NCBI RefSeq assembly: GCF_002272135.1
Contig: NZ_NPBF01000038.1
Span: forward strand, 1 to 64,000
DNA length: 64,000 bases
Reading direction: 5' to 3'
Source of the DNA: Virgibacillus sp. 7505
GTDB taxonomy: Bacteria; Bacillota; Bacilli; Bacillales; Amphibacillaceae
A program made the position numbers and the translations under genes. The notes beneath the pieces were generated by a model. That model saw only the letters and a program-made list of their open reading frames with translations. It was not told the DNA's origin and did not search any database. The stretch's first letter is position 1, and every line of letters starts with the position of its first letter. Below, piece by piece: positions 9,604-19,176 of the stretch.

Positions 9604-11073
9604 ATGTCAAAACCTGTACGTGTGCGCTATGCGCCGAGTCCGACTGGACATTTGCATATTGGAAACGCACGAACTGCACTATTCAACTACTTATATGCCC
9701 GTCACCATGACGGCAAATTCATCGTCCGCACAGAGGATACGGATCAGAAGCGGAATGTAGAGGGCGGCGAGGAAAGCCAGTTCAGCTATTTGAAATGGCT
9801 TGGTATCAAGTGGGACGAAGGCGCCGATATCGGCGGCGAATACGGACCATACCGTCAATTGGAGCGTCTGGATATATATAAGAAATATGTAGATGAATTG
9901 CTGGATCGCGGTCTTGCTTACAAATGCTACGTGACAGAAGAAGAGTTGGAAAAAGAGCGAGAAGAACAAAAAGCGAATGGACAAGTTCCTAAGTATTCTG
10001 GTGTGCACCGTGATCTGACACCGGAACAGCAAGAGAAGTTCGAAGCGGAAGGCAGACAGCCTAGTATCCGTTTCCGAGTTCCGGAAAATAAAACATATAA
10101 ATTCAACGATATTGTTCGTGATGAAATCAGTTTCGAGTCCAGTGATTTCGGCGACTGGGTTATCGTGAAAAAGAACGGTATCCCAACATATAACTTTGCT
10201 GTGGCAATCGATGACCATTTGATGGAGATCTCTCATATCCTTCGCGGAGAAGAGCATATCTCCAATACACCGAAGCAGCTTATGATTTACGAAGCATTCG
10301 GTTGGGAACCGCCAGAGTTCGGACATATGACATTGATTCTTAACGAAAACCGCAAGAAGCTGTCCAAACGCGATGAGCATATCCTGCAGTTCATCGAGCA
10401 ATATAAGAACTTAGGTTATCTGCCTGAAGCGATGTTCAACTTCATCAGTTTGCTTGGCTGGTCACCAGTCGGAGAAGAAGAGATCTTCTCCAAAGATGAA
10501 ATCATCAAGATTTTCGATCCGAATCGTCTATCCACTTCTGCTGCAATCTTTGATCCGCAGAAGCTGAAATGGATGAACAACCAATATATCAAGTCGGAAG
10601 ATGCGGGGCGTATCGAGAAGTTGACATTGCCTCATTTGATCCAGGCTGGCAAACTTCCTGAAAACATGGAAGATTCCCGTCGTGATTGGGCAGCAGAGCT
10701 TATCGCTCTTTACAAAGACCAGTTGAACTATGGTGCGGAGATTGTCGAGTTGACGGAGTTATTCTTCCAGGAAGAAATCGCTTATGATGAAGAAGCAATG
10801 GCAGTACTTCAGGATGAGCAAGTACCGGAAGTATTGAAGGCATTCTCCGAACAGCTTTCAGCATTGGAAGCATTCGAACCGGATACAATCAAAGGTGCAA
10901 TCAAATCGACGCAAAAACAGACGGGTCAAAAAGGCAAGAAGCTCTTCATGCCGATCCGTGTTGCTACAACAGGCGCAACACACGGTCCGGAGCTGCCAAA
11001 CTCCATCCATTTGCTTGGCGAGACAGTTGTCCAAAACCGTCTTCGTGCAGCAATCGAACAGCTGACAAAGTAA
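9604..11073 (+). CDS. gltX: Glutamyl-tRNA synthetase
   Basis: GltX charges tRNA-Glu; in Bacillaceae it is non-discriminating and also charges tRNA-Gln, which the GatCAB amidotransferase then corrects. The 489-residue class I synthetase has the HIGH-type motif HLHIGN within [16 protein letters not shown] (10-25) and KLSKR as the KMSKS-type loop. SD AAAGGGAG precedes the ATG by about 8 nt. The gene closes the ispD-ispF-gltX unit; a new promoter and a T-box follow. Confidence 0.97.
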   Translation: MSKPVRVRYAPSPTGHLHIGNARTALFNYLYARHHDGKFIVRTEDTDQKRNVEGGEESQFSYLKWLGIKWDEGADIGGEYGPYRQLERLDIYKKYVDELLDRGLAYKCYVTEEELEKEREEQKANGQVPKYSGVHRDLTPEQQEKFEAEGRQPSIRFRVPENKTYKFNDIVRDEISFESSDFGDWVIVKKNGIPTYNFAVAIDDHLMEISHILRGEEHISNTPKQLMIYEAFGWEPPEFGHMTLILNENRKKLSKRDEHILQFIEQYKNLGYLPEAMFNFISLLGWSPVGEEEIFSKDEIIKIFDPNRLSTSAAIFDPQKLKWMNNQYIKSEDAGRIEKLTLPHLIQAGKLPENMEDSRRDWAAELIALYKDQLNYGAEIVELTELFFQEEIAYDEEAMAVLQDEQVPEVLKAFSEQLSALEAFEPDTIKGAIKSTQKQTGQKGKKLFMPIRVATTGATHGPELPNSIHLLGETVVQNRLRAAIEQLTK

Positions 11074-11077
11074 AATA

Positions 11078-11106
11078 TTCACTTTTTTGCTGAAATATAA
11101 TATAGT
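11078..11106 (+). promoter_or_regulatory. Candidate promoter of the cysE-cysS T-box transcript
   Basis: TTCACT at 11078-11083 and TATAGT at 11101-11106 are 17 bp apart, placing the start just before the leader RNA. The -35 match is moderate. Confidence 0.5.
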
Positions 11107-11129
11107 AGTACTACACATTCGAACGTTGA

Positions 11130-11360
11130 AGAGGAGAAGTATGCATCTGCCTTTCCATCCAGAGAGAGCCGCATTCGCTGCGAGCGGCTTTGGAGAGCTT
11201 TTGCTGAAATGCGCCTCGGAGTCTTTTGCCGAAATGATAGTAGGTAAAAGCGGTTCTCGCCGTTATCTGAGTGAAGCTGGGGAACGCCATAGGCTTTCCC
11301 AAATAGAGTGGAACCGCGCAAAAAGCGTCTCTGTCATTGTACAGGGGCGCTTTTTTTCGT
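11130..11360 (+). ncRNA. T-box leader RNA, cysteine-specific
   Basis: The leader carries the T-box sequence GTGGAACCGCG at about 11318-11328, which pairs with the uncharged tRNA acceptor end, followed by a terminator hairpin (11330-11357) ending in seven T residues. In the specifier region GAAATGCGCC, the codon TGC at 11210-11212 reads as cysteine, fitting the downstream cysE and cysS. Known T-box logic: uncharged tRNA-Cys stabilises the antiterminator and lets transcription proceed. The specifier assignment comes from local motif context, not a computed fold. Confidence 0.88.
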
Positions 11361-11390
11361 GAAACGGTAGAAGCGGAAAGGAAGGGGAAA

Positions 11391-12059
11391 ATGGGATTTT
11401 TCAAGATGCTGAAAGAGGATGTTATGGTAGTCTTCGACCAGGATCCAGCTGCTCGTTCTTATCTGGAAGTTATCCTAACGTATTCCGGTTTGCATGCCAT
11501 TTGGGCACATCGAATCGCACACCAATTCTACAAGCATAAATTCTATTTCCTTGCCCGTGTTGTTTCACAAGTGAGCCGTTTCTTCACCGGCATTGAAATA
11601 CATCCCGGAGCCACGATAGGCAGACGATTTTTCATCGATCATGGCATGGGTGTCGTCATAGGTGAAACGTGCGAAATCGGAGATAATGTAACGATCTTCC
11701 AAGGCGTGACTCTAGGAGGTACGGGGAAAGAAAAAGGCAAACGACATCCGACCGTCAAAGACAATGCGCTTATCGCGACAGGAGCTAAAGTGTTAGGTTC
11801 TATTACGATTGGTGCCAACTCGAAGATAGGTGCGGGTTCCGTTGTACTGCATGATGTTCCGGATTGCTCGACAGTAGTCGGCATCCCTGGACGTGTCGTC
11901 ATAAAAGATGGGGAGCGTATCAGAAGAGATCTGGATCATCAGGATTTGCCAGACCCAGTTGCGGAGAAGCTAAGGAAAATGGATCAGGAAATTAAAGAAC
12001 TACAGCGGGAATTAGCCGCAGCAAAAGGAGAGAAGCATCATGTCGGTAAAAATTTATAA
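11391..12059 (+). CDS. cysE: Serine O-acetyltransferase
   Basis: CysE acetylates serine with acetyl-CoA, the first step of cysteine synthesis. The 222-residue protein has a helical N-terminal domain and a left-handed beta-helix made of hexapeptide repeats (about 65-180), including the active-site region [17 protein letters not shown]. The ATG at 11391 follows AAGGAAGGGG and matches the family's M(G)FFxMLKED start; an upstream in-frame start would lie within the terminator. Its end overlaps cysS by 20 nt. Synthesis is gated by the cysteine T-box. Confidence 0.96.
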   Translation: MGFFKMLKEDVMVVFDQDPAARSYLEVILTYSGLHAIWAHRIAHQFYKHKFYFLARVVSQVSRFFTGIEIHPGATIGRRFFIDHGMGVVIGETCEIGDNVTIFQGVTLGGTGKEKGKRHPTVKDNALIATGAKVLGSITIGANSKIGAGSVVLHDVPDCSTVVGIPGRVVIKDGERIRRDLDHQDLPDPVAEKLRKMDQEIKELQRELAAAKGEKHHVGKNL

Positions 12060-13440
12060 TACACTGAGCCGTAAAAAGGAGCCTTTCGTTCCGCTTGAAG
12101 AAGGAAAGGTAAGTATGTACGTCTGCGGCCCAACTGTTTACAACTATATTCATATCGGTAACGCAAGACCGCCGATCGTTTTCGATACAGTACGGCGATA
12201 TCTTGAATATCGCGGTTATGATGTCAAATATGTCATGAACTTCACTGATGTGGATGACAAGATCATCAATGCGGCAAAAGAGATGGGCGAGGATGTTTAC
12301 GCGGTTGCAGAGAAATTCATCCAGGCTTATCAGGAAGATACGTCTGCACTTGGTGTCAAAGAAGGCGCGCTTCACCCGCGTGTAACGGAAAGTATGGAAG
12401 AAATCATAGACTTTGTGCAAGGCTTGATCAATAAAGGGTATGCGTATGTATCAGAGGGGGATGTCTACTTCCGTACACGTTCCTTTGACGGCTACGGTAA
12501 ATTGTCACATCAGTCCATTGATGAGTTGCGCTCAGGGGCCCGTATTCGTGTGGGTGAGCAGAAGGACGATCCACTTGATTTTGCTTTATGGAAAAATGCA
12601 AAGCCAGGAGAGATTTCATGGGAAACGCCATGGGGCGAGGGGCGCCCGGGCTGGCACATCGAATGCTCCGCTATGGTGAAAAAGCATCTCGGTGACACAA
12701 TCGATATCCATGCAGGCGGAACCGATCTTACATTCCCGCACCATGAAAATGAGATTGCACAATCAGAGGCCCTTAATGGAAAGTCATTTGCGAACTACTG
12801 GATGCATAACGGTCACATCAATATCGATAACGAGAAAATGTCCAAATCACTTGGCAACTTCATTCTTGCCCATGATCTGATCAAAAAACATGATCCGCAA
12901 GTATTACGATTCTTTATGCTGAGCGTACATTACCGCAATCCGATCAATTTCACGGATGAATTATTGGAAAGTGCGAAGACTGGTTTGGCGCGAATCAAAA
13001 ATGCTTATGATAATCTGCAGCATAGAAAAGCTGCCAGTACAAACCAGGATAATAATGCGGATGGTGTTATGGGAACGATCCAAGAGCTAAGGACTCGGTT
13101 CGAGGAAGAAATGGATGATGATTTCAACACAGCTAACGCTATATCCGTCCTATTCGATTTAGCAAAAGAAGCAAATGTTTATCTGCAGCAGGAGCAAACA
13201 TCCGAGCCAGTGATCGAAGCCTTTATCAAGGCATTCGAAGAGCTTGGCAGTGTGCTTGGCATCAAATTTGCTGCTGAGACAGAATTGCTCGACGATGAAA
13301 TTGAGGGCTTGCTCACGCAGCGTGTGGAGGCCCGTAAAAATCGTGATTTCCAGGAAGCAGACCGGATCCGTGATTTGCTTAAGGAGAAAAATATTATCCT
13401 TGAGGATACTTCACAAGGTACACGCTGGAAAAGAGGATAA
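12040..13440 (+). CDS. cysS: Cysteinyl-tRNA synthetase
   Basis: CysS charges tRNA-Cys. The 466-residue class I enzyme shows [16 protein letters not shown] near residues 29-44, which includes a zinc-ligand cysteine and the HIGH-type motif, and KMSKSLGN at about 266-273. It overlaps the end of cysE, so precursor supply and tRNA charging are coupled under the same T-box. mrnC starts 3 nt after its stop. Confidence 0.97.
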   Translation: MSVKIYNTLSRKKEPFVPLEEGKVSMYVCGPTVYNYIHIGNARPPIVFDTVRRYLEYRGYDVKYVMNFTDVDDKIINAAKEMGEDVYAVAEKFIQAYQEDTSALGVKEGALHPRVTESMEEIIDFVQGLINKGYAYVSEGDVYFRTRSFDGYGKLSHQSIDELRSGARIRVGEQKDDPLDFALWKNAKPGEISWETPWGEGRPGWHIECSAMVKKHLGDTIDIHAGGTDLTFPHHENEIAQSEALNGKSFANYWMHNGHINIDNEKMSKSLGNFILAHDLIKKHDPQVLRFFMLSVHYRNPINFTDELLESAKTGLARIKNAYDNLQHRKAASTNQDNNADGVMGTIQELRTRFEEEMDDDFNTANAISVLFDLAKEANVYLQQEQTSEPVIEAFIKAFEELGSVLGIKFAAETELLDDEIEGLLTQRVEARKNRDFQEADRIRDLLKEKNIILEDTSQGTRWKRG

Positions 13441-13443
13441 CTC

Positions 13444-13848
13444 ATGGACGTGAAACAAATGAAAAGTCTGGCGCTCGCTTATATGGGGGACGCTGTATAT
13501 GAGATTTATGTCCGCCGGCACCTCCTGCAAAAAGGAGAAGTAAAACCGAATCATCTGCACCAAGCAGCAGTCACCTTCGTTTCTGCAAAATCACAAGCGA
13601 AGGTGATTCGGGATTGGCTTGAACAGGACATGCTATCGGAAGGAGAACAAGCGGTCTTCCGGAGAGGGCGTAATGCCAAGTCGGGTACGGTGCCTAAAAA
13701 TACGGACGTGCAGACTTACAGATATAGCACAGGCTTTGAAGCGCTAATTGGGTACCACTATCTTCTGGAAGATACAGAGCGTCTTGAAACCCTTATACAA
13801 GCAGCTATCAAACATGTAGAAGAAAGGAGTCAGCAGCATGGCAGATGA
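13444..13848 (+). CDS. mrnC: Mini-ribonuclease III (23S rRNA maturation)
   Basis: Mini-III trims the ends of 23S rRNA precursor. The 134-residue protein consists only of an RNase III catalytic domain without the double-stranded RNA-binding domain. [15 protein letters not shown] near residues 10-24 carries the catalytic Asp, and [11 protein letters not shown] near 99-109 carries the partner Glu. The stop overlaps rlmB by 11 nt. Confidence 0.94.
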   Translation: MDVKQMKSLALAYMGDAVYEIYVRRHLLQKGEVKPNHLHQAAVTFVSAKSQAKVIRDWLEQDMLSEGEQAVFRRGRNAKSGTVPKNTDVQTYRYSTGFEALIGYHYLLEDTERLETLIQAAIKHVEERSQQHGR

Positions 13849-14581
13849 ATGGATAATCGGAAAGAACCCTGTAACGGAAGCATTGCGGTCTGGCCGCTCC
13901 ATTAATAAAATCATGGTTTCGGAGCATTTACAGCCAAAAACATGGCAGTCGATACAGGAACTTGCAAAAGCAAGCGGTACAATCGTGCAGAAAGTACCGA
14001 AAAGAAAATTGGATCAATTGATTGAGGGGGCTCACCAAGGGATTGTTGCTTCGGTCGCAGCCTACGAGTACAGCTCAGTGGATGATCTATTCCGTGTAGC
14101 GGAGGAGCGGGGAGAGGAGCCATTCTTCATCATCCTTGATGAAATGGAGGATCCGCACAATCTTGGTTCTATTCTGCGTACAGCGGATGCAGTCGGTGCT
14201 CATGGCGTCATTATTCCGAAGCGGCGTTCAGTCAGCCTGACAGCTACGGTAGCCAAGACATCTGCAGGAGCCATCGAGTATATTCCCGTCGCGCGCGTCA
14301 CGAATCTGGCCCAGACGATCGATCATTTGAAGGAACGGAATGTATGGGTTGCTGGTACGGCAGCAGAAGGCGCGATAGATTATCGCCGTCTGGATGCAGT
14401 CGGAGCAATTGCCCTTGTAATCGGAAATGAAGGAAAAGGTATCAGCAGGCTTGTCCGGGAGAAATGTGATTGGACAGTCTCGCTGCCTATGCATGGTAAA
14501 GTCACTTCCCTTAATGCGAGTGTCGCGGCAAGTCTTCTCATGTATGAAGTAAACCGTCAGCGTCATCCCCTAGGGGAATAA
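13838..14581 (+). CDS. rlmB: RlmB-type 23S rRNA 2'-O-ribose methyltransferase
   Basis: SpoU-family (SPOUT knot) methyltransferase expected to methylate G2251 of 23S rRNA in E. coli numbering. The 247 residues show an N-terminal substrate-binding domain (about 1-75), the SpoU motif [19 protein letters not shown] at about 104-122, and the C-terminal knot motifs IGNEGKGIS and [13 protein letters not shown]. In Bacillus the locus is yacO. SD AGAAAGGAG precedes the ATG inside the end of mrnC. Confidence 0.9.
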   Translation: MADEWIIGKNPVTEALRSGRSINKIMVSEHLQPKTWQSIQELAKASGTIVQKVPKRKLDQLIEGAHQGIVASVAAYEYSSVDDLFRVAEERGEEPFFIILDEMEDPHNLGSILRTADAVGAHGVIIPKRRSVSLTATVAKTSAGAIEYIPVARVTNLAQTIDHLKERNVWVAGTAAEGAIDYRRLDAVGAIALVIGNEGKGISRLVREKCDWTVSLPMHGKVTSLNASVAASLLMYEVNRQRHPLGE

Positions 14582-14583
14582 AG

Positions 14584-15093
14584 ATGGTCATTTTGGTGGT
14601 CGATGGCTATAACGTCATCGGGGCATGGGAAGAACTGCATGCACTCCGCGATACGGATTTTGAACAATCCCGCCAGCTGCTGATCGAGAAGCTGGCCGAG
14701 TATCAGGCTTACACAGGACATCGGGTAATTGTCGTATTCGATGCCTATCATGTGAGGGGATTAGAGAAAAAATACGAAAATTATAAAGTAGAAGTTCTCT
14801 ATACAAAAGAAAAAGAGACGGCGGATGACCGTATCGAAAAACTGATTAAAACGTTGAAAAATGTCAAGACACAAGTTTACGTCGCAACTTCTGATTACGC
14901 AGAACAGAGTACTATATTTGGGCAAGGAGCTCTTCGTAAATCATCCAGGGAACTATATCTGGAGATAAAGCAGATAGAGCGTGAAATCGACCAGGAAATC
15001 AGAGAGTACAATACTCGACAATTTCCGCCAAAAATCCCTTTAAAACCCGAAGTAAGGGATATACTCGAAGCATGGCGCAGAAGGAAGAAATAA
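14584..15093 (+). CDS. rae1: Rae1/YacP, ribosome-dependent mRNA endonuclease
   Basis: This 169-residue NYN-domain (PIN-like) protein begins VVDGYNVIGAW, in which Asp and Asn form part of the metal site, and has further conserved acidic residues in KEKETADDRIEKL. In Bacillus subtilis Rae1 cleaves certain mRNAs on the ribosome A site. It follows rlmB by 2 nt and ends the cysE-cysS-mrnC-rlmB-rae1 operon. Confidence 0.9.
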   Translation: MVILVVDGYNVIGAWEELHALRDTDFEQSRQLLIEKLAEYQAYTGHRVIVVFDAYHVRGLEKKYENYKVEVLYTKEKETADDRIEKLIKTLKNVKTQVYVATSDYAEQSTIFGQGALRKSSRELYLEIKQIEREIDQEIREYNTRQFPPKIPLKPEVRDILEAWRRRKK

Positions 15094-15106
15094 CCAAAGT
15101 AGTATA

Positions 15107-15135
15107 TTGACGGTTATTTGGACCGCCTGTATAAT
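15107..15135 (+). promoter_or_regulatory. SigA promoter of sigH
   Basis: TTGACG at 15107-15112 and a perfect TATAAT at 15130-15135 with a 17-bp spacer. sigH promoters in Bacillus subtilis are repressed by AbrB; no operator can be assigned by eye here. Confidence 0.8.
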
Positions 15136-15177
15136 GACCCTATAAATTCGCGGTATATGGTCAGGGGGAATCCTTAA

Positions 15178-15828
15178 GTGACAATTGTCAAGCAGCGGAC
15201 GGTAGGCCAGGATTACGCAGTGATGGAAGATAGTGCTCTTGTAGATTTAGTTAAAGCAGGTCATGTTGATGCCCTAGATTTTCTGATTAACAAGTATCGA
15301 AATTTTGTCAGAGCGAAAGCTCGCACGTATTTTCTGATTGGAGCCGACCGGGAAGACATTGTCCAGGAAGGGATGATCGGTCTTTATAAGGCCATTCGTG
15401 ATTTTAATGGAGAGAAGCTTGCTTCATTCAAGGCGTTCGCCGAACTCTGTGTAACCAGGCAGATCATCACAGCAATCAAGACGGCGACCAGACAAAAGCA
15501 TATTCCGCTCAATTCTTATGTATCGCTGGACAAGCCAATCTATGATGAGGAATCCGACAGGACTTTGCTTGATATCATAGTCAGCTCAAAAGCGGGTGAT
15601 CCGCAAGACGTTTTGATTAATCAGGAACGGTTCCTCGATATGGAGGAGAAGATGGCACAGCTGCTCAGTGAACTGGAGAGACAGGTATTGGCTCTCTATC
15701 TGGACGGCAGATCCTATCAGGAGATTTCTGAGGAGCTGAAGCGGCATGTCAAATCGATTGATAATGCCCTGCAGCGGGTGAAGCGAAAGCTCGAGCGATA
15801 TCTTGAAATAAGCGAAGTGACATTATAA
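15178..15828 (+). CDS. sigH: RNA polymerase sigma-H factor
   Basis: SigH directs early stationary-phase and sporulation transcription. The 216-residue protein has region 2 with [18 protein letters not shown] and the polymerase-binding and melting segment [21 protein letters not shown] (about 60-80), and region 4 with the helix-turn-helix [16 protein letters not shown] (about 176-191). The GTG start at 15178 is preceded by a CAGGGGGA SD and its own promoter. Confidence 0.96.
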   Translation: MTIVKQRTVGQDYAVMEDSALVDLVKAGHVDALDFLINKYRNFVRAKARTYFLIGADREDIVQEGMIGLYKAIRDFNGEKLASFKAFAELCVTRQIITAIKTATRQKHIPLNSYVSLDKPIYDEESDRTLLDIIVSSKAGDPQDVLINQERFLDMEEKMAQLLSELERQVLALYLDGRSYQEISEELKRHVKSIDNALQRVKRKLERYLEISEVTL

Positions 15829-15834
15829 GCTTCG

Positions 15835-15863
15835 TTGACAAGCTATTTCATGCGTGCTACAGT
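15835..15863 (+). promoter_or_regulatory. SigA promoter of rpmG-secE
   Basis: TTGACA at 15835-15840 and TACAGT at 15858-15863 with a 17-bp spacer and an extended -10 TGC. It begins just after the sigH stop. Confidence 0.78.
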
Positions 15864-15899
15864 AAAATTGTGTCAAAATACCCGAGAGGGTGGAGATTT

Positions 15900-16046
15900 T
15901 TGCGTAAAACAATTACATTAGCGTGCTCGGAATGTTTGAGCCGCAACTATTCCACAGCAAAGAGTGGGAATCAATCACAGCGCTTAGAGACTAGGAAATT
16001 CTGCAAACGGTGCGACAAGCATACAGTCCATCGGGAGACAAAATAG
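15900..16046 (+). CDS. rpmG: 50S ribosomal protein L33
   Basis: A 48-residue L33 of the zinc-binding (C+) type, with CSEC near the N-terminus (residues 9-12) and CKRC near the C-terminus (35-38). The only start that gives the complete protein is TTG at 15900, preceded by GAGGGTGGAG. It lies between sigH and secE as in other Bacillaceae. Zn-containing L33 is generally the form used under zinc sufficiency. Confidence 0.92.
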   Translation: MRKTITLACSECLSRNYSTAKSGNQSQRLETRKFCKRCDKHTVHRETK

Positions 16047-16084
16047 ACAACAATGCCTGTCGGCGAGAGTTTGGGGGTAGTACC

Positions 16085-16261
16085 ATGAATCCTGTTACGT
16101 TTTTGAAAAATGTATCTAAAGAGATGAAGAAGGTTAGTTGGCCAACTGGTAAAGAGCTATATCGCTATACGATCGTGACAGTTTTAACAGTAGTGTTCGC
16201 TGCTATATTCTTCGGTTTAGTTGATTTAGGGATCTCTGAGATTTTAAATTTATTCTTTTGA
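16085..16261 (+). CDS. secE: SecE, preprotein translocase subunit
   Basis: SecE clamps SecY in the SecYEG protein-conducting channel. The 58-residue protein has an amphipathic cytoplasmic segment with the conserved KEMKKVSWPTGKEL and one membrane helix at about 33-55. ATG at 16085 matches the family; an in-frame upstream start would add unrelated residues. A terminator follows before nusG. Confidence 0.95.
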   Translation: MNPVTFLKNVSKEMKKVSWPTGKELYRYTIVTVLTVVFAAIFFGLVDLGISEILNLFF

Positions 16262-16310
16262 ATAATGCCCGCTGATATATGCTATAATGATATTAAATAT
16301 TGCTCGTAGA

Positions 16311-16337
16311 AAAAAACCCGTTCCGTACGGGTTTTTT
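16311..16337 (+). terminator. Terminator or attenuator between secE and nusG
   Basis: CCCGT (16317-16321) pairs with ACGGG (16327-16331) flanked by six A and six T residues, a compact intrinsic terminator. I see no clear promoter between it and nusG, so partial readthrough probably supplies nusG. Confidence 0.8.
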
Positions 16338-16377
16338 AAATTGGTCTTTTTGCCAGCATCGGCAATAACTAAACCAA

Positions 16378-16410
16378 AGGGAGGGAAGGACAAGCGTTTG
16401 TCCTGACAGC
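16378..16410 (+). promoter_or_regulatory. nusG translation-initiation region with a hairpin between SD and start
   Basis: The purine-rich AGGGAGGGA SD at 16378-16386 is about 25 nt from the ATG. Between them AGGACAA (16387-16393) pairs with TTGTCCT (16398-16404) around the loop GCGT. Removing the 18-nt hairpin leaves about 7 nt between SD and ATG, the standard spacing. No other in-frame start exists nearby. Confidence 0.65.
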
Positions 16411-16944
16411 ATGGAAAAAAGATGGTATGTCGTACACACCTATTCTGGATATGAAAACAAAGTAAAGGCCAACCTGGAGAAAAGACTCGATTCCATGGGA
16501 ATGGAAGATAAAATCTTCCGCGTCGTCGTTCCTGAGGATGAAGAGACAGAAATCAAGAACGGTAAACGTAAGACAGCGATGAAGAAAGTCTTCCCTGGTT
16601 ACGTATTGACTGAAATGGTCATGACGGATGATTCCTGGTATGTGGTCCGTAATACACCGGGCGTAACTGGTTTCGTCGGATCCACTGGTTCTGGTTCCAA
16701 GCCGACACCGCTTTTGGATGAAGAAGTCGAAACAATCCTCAAACGGATGGGTATGGAAGAGACACTGACAGAGTTCGATTTTGAAGAGAAAGAAAGCGTA
16801 CGTGTAACGGATGGACCATTCAACGACTTTACTGGAACGATCGAAAATATCGACATGGATAAACAGAAAGTAAAAGTTCATGTAAATATGTTCGGACGGG
16901 AAACACCAGTGGAGCTTGATTTCTCCCAAATTGAAAAATTATAA
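16411..16944 (+). CDS. nusG: NusG transcription elongation/pausing factor
   Basis: NusG binds the RNA polymerase clamp; in Bacillus it promotes sequence-specific pausing and links to Rho and ribosomes. The 177 residues comprise the NGN domain (about 1-110; WYVVHTYSGYE at the start, FPGYVLTEMV and VRNTPGVTGFVG later) and a KOW domain (about 125-177; VRVTDGPFNDFTGTIENID). The start MEKRWYVVH is conserved in the family. Its SD is unusually distant and separated by a hairpin (16387-16404). Confidence 0.97.
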   Translation: MEKRWYVVHTYSGYENKVKANLEKRLDSMGMEDKIFRVVVPEDEETEIKNGKRKTAMKKVFPGYVLTEMVMTDDSWYVVRNTPGVTGFVGSTGSGSKPTPLLDEEVETILKRMGMEETLTEFDFEEKESVRVTDGPFNDFTGTIENIDMDKQKVKVHVNMFGRETPVELDFSQIEKL

Positions 16945-17108
16945 TCCTGCATCCGGAATTTATTTGGAAGCCCCTTGCATTGTTTATAGATAAATGCTAG
17001 AATCTTAATGTTAATGACTATAGTCTATAATATATAGCTATACAGACATGTTGAGTGGGAGGGTGACAAACCCTATTACCACATCACGGACTTAAGGAGG
17101 TGTGTCTC

Positions 17109-17534
17109 GTGGCTAAAAAAGTAATCAAAGTTGTAAAATTGCAGATCCCTGCAGCTAAAGCGAATCCAGCTCCACCAGTTGGACCGGCACTAGGTCAAGC
17201 AGGTGTGAACATCATGGGATTCTGTAAGGAATTTAACGCCCGCACGCAAGAACAAGCAGGCTTGATCATTCCAGTTGAAATCACGGTATTCGAAGACCGT
17301 TCATTTACATTCATCACTAAAACTCCGCCTGCTGCAGTCTTGCTTAAGAAAGCAGCTGGTATCGAATCAGGTTCAGGCGAACCGAACCGTAACAAAGTCG
17401 CTACTGTTAAACGCGATAAAGTAAGAGAGATTGCGGAATCTAAAATGCCTGACTTGAATGCTGCAAACGTTGAATCAGCAATGCGTATGGTTGAAGGTAC
17501 TGCTCGCAGTATGGGAATTGTCATCGAAGACTAA
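17109..17534 (+). CDS. rplK: 50S ribosomal protein L11
   Basis: L11 (141 residues) forms the GTPase-associated centre with L10 and L7/L12 on 23S rRNA and is needed for RelA activation and thiopeptide action. The proline-rich N-terminal helix region [17 protein letters not shown] and the C-terminal RNA-binding domain are intact. GTG at 17109 follows AAGGAGGTG; an earlier in-frame GTG (17100) overlaps that SD. A TATAAT box lies upstream (17026-17031) with a poor -35, so the promoter is uncertain. Confidence 0.96.
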   Translation: MAKKVIKVVKLQIPAAKANPAPPVGPALGQAGVNIMGFCKEFNARTQEQAGLIIPVEITVFEDRSFTFITKTPPAAVLLKKAAGIESGSGEPNRNKVATVKRDKVREIAESKMPDLNAANVESAMRMVEGTARSMGIVIED

Positions 17535-17561
17535 TTCTGATTCAATCATAGAAACTGACGA

Positions 17562-17599
17562 GGTTGCGTGAATGGAGTATACCATTTCGCAGCCTTTTT
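17562..17599 (+). terminator. Attenuator-like terminator between rplK and rplA
   Basis: GGTTGCG (17562-17568) pairs with CGCAGCC (17588-17594) with one G-U, continued by an inner AATGG/CCATT stem, and runs into TTTTT. It should reduce transcription from rplK into rplA. Confidence 0.7.
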
Positions 17600-17600
17600 A

Positions 17601-17690
17601 AAAGCCGGCATTTCCGGCAATAGCGGACACTCGTCCGCTCCGCTTTAACAAGTGGGAGGTCCTACCGTTAAAACCACAATCCGAGGAGGA
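17601..17690 (+). promoter_or_regulatory. Candidate L1 autoregulatory leader of rplA
   Basis: After the terminator come two small hairpins, GCCGG/CCGGC and GCGGAC/GTCCGC, and then GTGG...CCAC arms around 17653-17678 just before the rplA SD. L1 in many bacteria represses its own mRNA by binding a structure that mimics its 23S rRNA site; that this is such a site is inference. Confidence 0.35.
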
Positions 17691-17697
17691 AAAGGAA

Positions 17698-18390
17698 ATG
17701 GCTGTAAAAAGCAAAAAGAAACAAGAAGCACTTAAGCTTGTTGACCGTACTGCATTGTACGAAGTAAAAGAAGCTGTTGAGCTTGTCAAAAAGACTGCTA
17801 CTGCTAAATTTGACGAAACAATCGAAGCTGCTTTCCGTTTGGGAGTAGACCCTAAGAAAGCTGACCAGCAAATCCGTGGCGCAATGGTATTGCCACACGG
17901 TACTGGTAAATCTCAACGCGTATTGGTATTCGCTAAAGGCGATAAAGCAAAAGAAGCGGAAGCTGCTGGTGCTGACTTCGTAGGCGAACAAGATCTAATC
18001 GCGAAAATCAACGGAGGCTGGTTCGATTTCGACGTTATCGTTGCAACTCCGGACATGATGGCTGAAGTTGGTAAATTGGGCCGTGTACTAGGACCAAAAG
18101 GTCTTATGCCTAACCCGAAAACTGGAACTGTTACATTCGACGTAGAAAAAGCTATCCAGGAAATCAAAGCTGGTAAAGTTGAATACCGCGTTGACAAACA
18201 GTCCAACGTCCATGTACCAATCGGTAAAGCTTCCTTCTCTGAAGAGAAATTGGAAGAAAACCTTGTTGCATTGATCGAACAACTTATTAAAGTGAAACCA
18301 CAAGCTTCCAAAGGCCTTTACATGAAGAACGTAGCAATCGCTTCTACTATGGGTCCTGGAATCAAAGTTGACGTAGCACCATTCCGTTAA
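17698..18390 (+). CDS. rplA: 50S ribosomal protein L1
   Basis: L1 (230 residues) forms the mobile stalk at the ribosomal E site and usually represses its own operon mRNA. The two-domain architecture is complete, with the insertion domain (about 68-160) containing [17 protein letters not shown] and the C-terminal strand with [17 protein letters not shown]. The strong GGAGGAAAAGGA SD precedes the ATG. It is separated from rplK by a terminator and from rplJ by a new promoter. Confidence 0.97.
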   Translation: MAVKSKKKQEALKLVDRTALYEVKEAVELVKKTATAKFDETIEAAFRLGVDPKKADQQIRGAMVLPHGTGKSQRVLVFAKGDKAKEAEAAGADFVGEQDLIAKINGGWFDFDVIVATPDMMAEVGKLGRVLGPKGLMPNPKTGTVTFDVEKAIQEIKAGKVEYRVDKQSNVHVPIGKASFSEEKLEENLVALIEQLIKVKPQASKGLYMKNVAIASTMGPGIKVDVAPFR

Positions 18391-18397
18391 TTGTCTG

Positions 18398-18426
18398 TTG
18401 ACATCTAATTGGAAACACTATATAAT
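18398..18426 (+). promoter_or_regulatory. SigA promoter of rplJ-rplL
   Basis: Perfect consensus: TTGACA at 18398-18403 and TATAAT at 18421-18426 with a 17-bp spacer. It drives the L10 leader and rplJL, allowing independent high expression of the stalk proteins. Confidence 0.9.
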
Positions 18427-18431
18427 CAACT

Positions 18432-18575
18432 GTGGTTAAAACCTAATAAACGTTATACCTAAGACAGCAGGTGCCCTAGGGCTTAATCTCCTGCCGAGGT
18501 GTGTGAGATATAAAGGCAGTCTGTTCCGACTGTTCCTTGTGATCATGCCTCCATGTCGAATGGAGGCATTTTTCA
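18432..18575 (+). ncRNA. L10 leader RNA (ribosomal protein autoregulation)
   Basis: The region between the promoter and rplJ has the features of the known Firmicute L10 leader: a structured segment with GGCAG...CTGCC arms around 18470-18495, followed by a terminator at 18545-18573 (GCCTCCAT/ATGGAGGC and T-run). In the established model L10-L12 complex binds the leader and favours termination. Confidence 0.8.
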
Positions 18576-18623
18576 TGTTAACTCCAGGTATAATTGTGAA
18601 CAAGCTAACAGGAGGTGGAACAT

Positions 18624-19124
18624 ATGTCCAAGATCATCGAACAAAAGCAACAGGTTGTAACAGAAATCGCTGAGAAATTCCAAGCGAGCCAATCTACAAT
18701 CGTAGTAGACTACCGAGGTCTTACTGTTTCTGAGGTGACTGAACTTCGCAAACAGCTTCGTGAAGCTGGAGTGGATTTCAAAGTCTACAAAAACACGTTG
18801 ACTCGCCGTGCTACGGAAGTTGCTGGTTTGACAGAACTAGACGAGAACTTGACAGGCCCAACTGCTATTGCCTTCAGTAATGAAGATGTAATTGCTCCTG
18901 CTAAGATCTTGAACGACTTCGCGAAAAAGAACGAAGCACTAGAAATCAAAGCTGGTGTCATCCAAGGCAATGTAGCTTCTGTAGAACAAGTTAAAGAACT
19001 TGCGGATCTACCGAACTACGAAGGTTTGCTTTCTATGTTGCTTAGCGTGCTACAAGCACCAGTTCGCAACTTCGCTTACGCTGCGAAAGCAATCGCAGAA
19101 CAAAAAGAAGAGCAAGGCGCTTAA
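18624..19124 (+). CDS. rplJ: 50S ribosomal protein L10
   Basis: L10 (166 residues) anchors L7/L12 dimers to the ribosome. The N-terminal rRNA-binding domain contains [23 protein letters not shown] at about 27-49 in the family pattern, and the C-terminal helix that binds L7/L12 is present (Ala-rich, ending near EQKEEQGA). ATG at 18624 follows AGGAGGTG; an in-frame GTG at 18615 is within that SD. rplL follows 52 nt later. Confidence 0.96.
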   Translation: MSKIIEQKQQVVTEIAEKFQASQSTIVVDYRGLTVSEVTELRKQLREAGVDFKVYKNTLTRRATEVAGLTELDENLTGPTAIAFSNEDVIAPAKILNDFAKKNEALEIKAGVIQGNVASVEQVKELADLPNYEGLLSMLLSVLQAPVRNFAYAAKAIAEQKEEQGA

Positions 19125-19176
19125 GGCTGCCTGAGACTTCAAAACAAAATAAAACATTCCCCAAGGAGGAAATATC

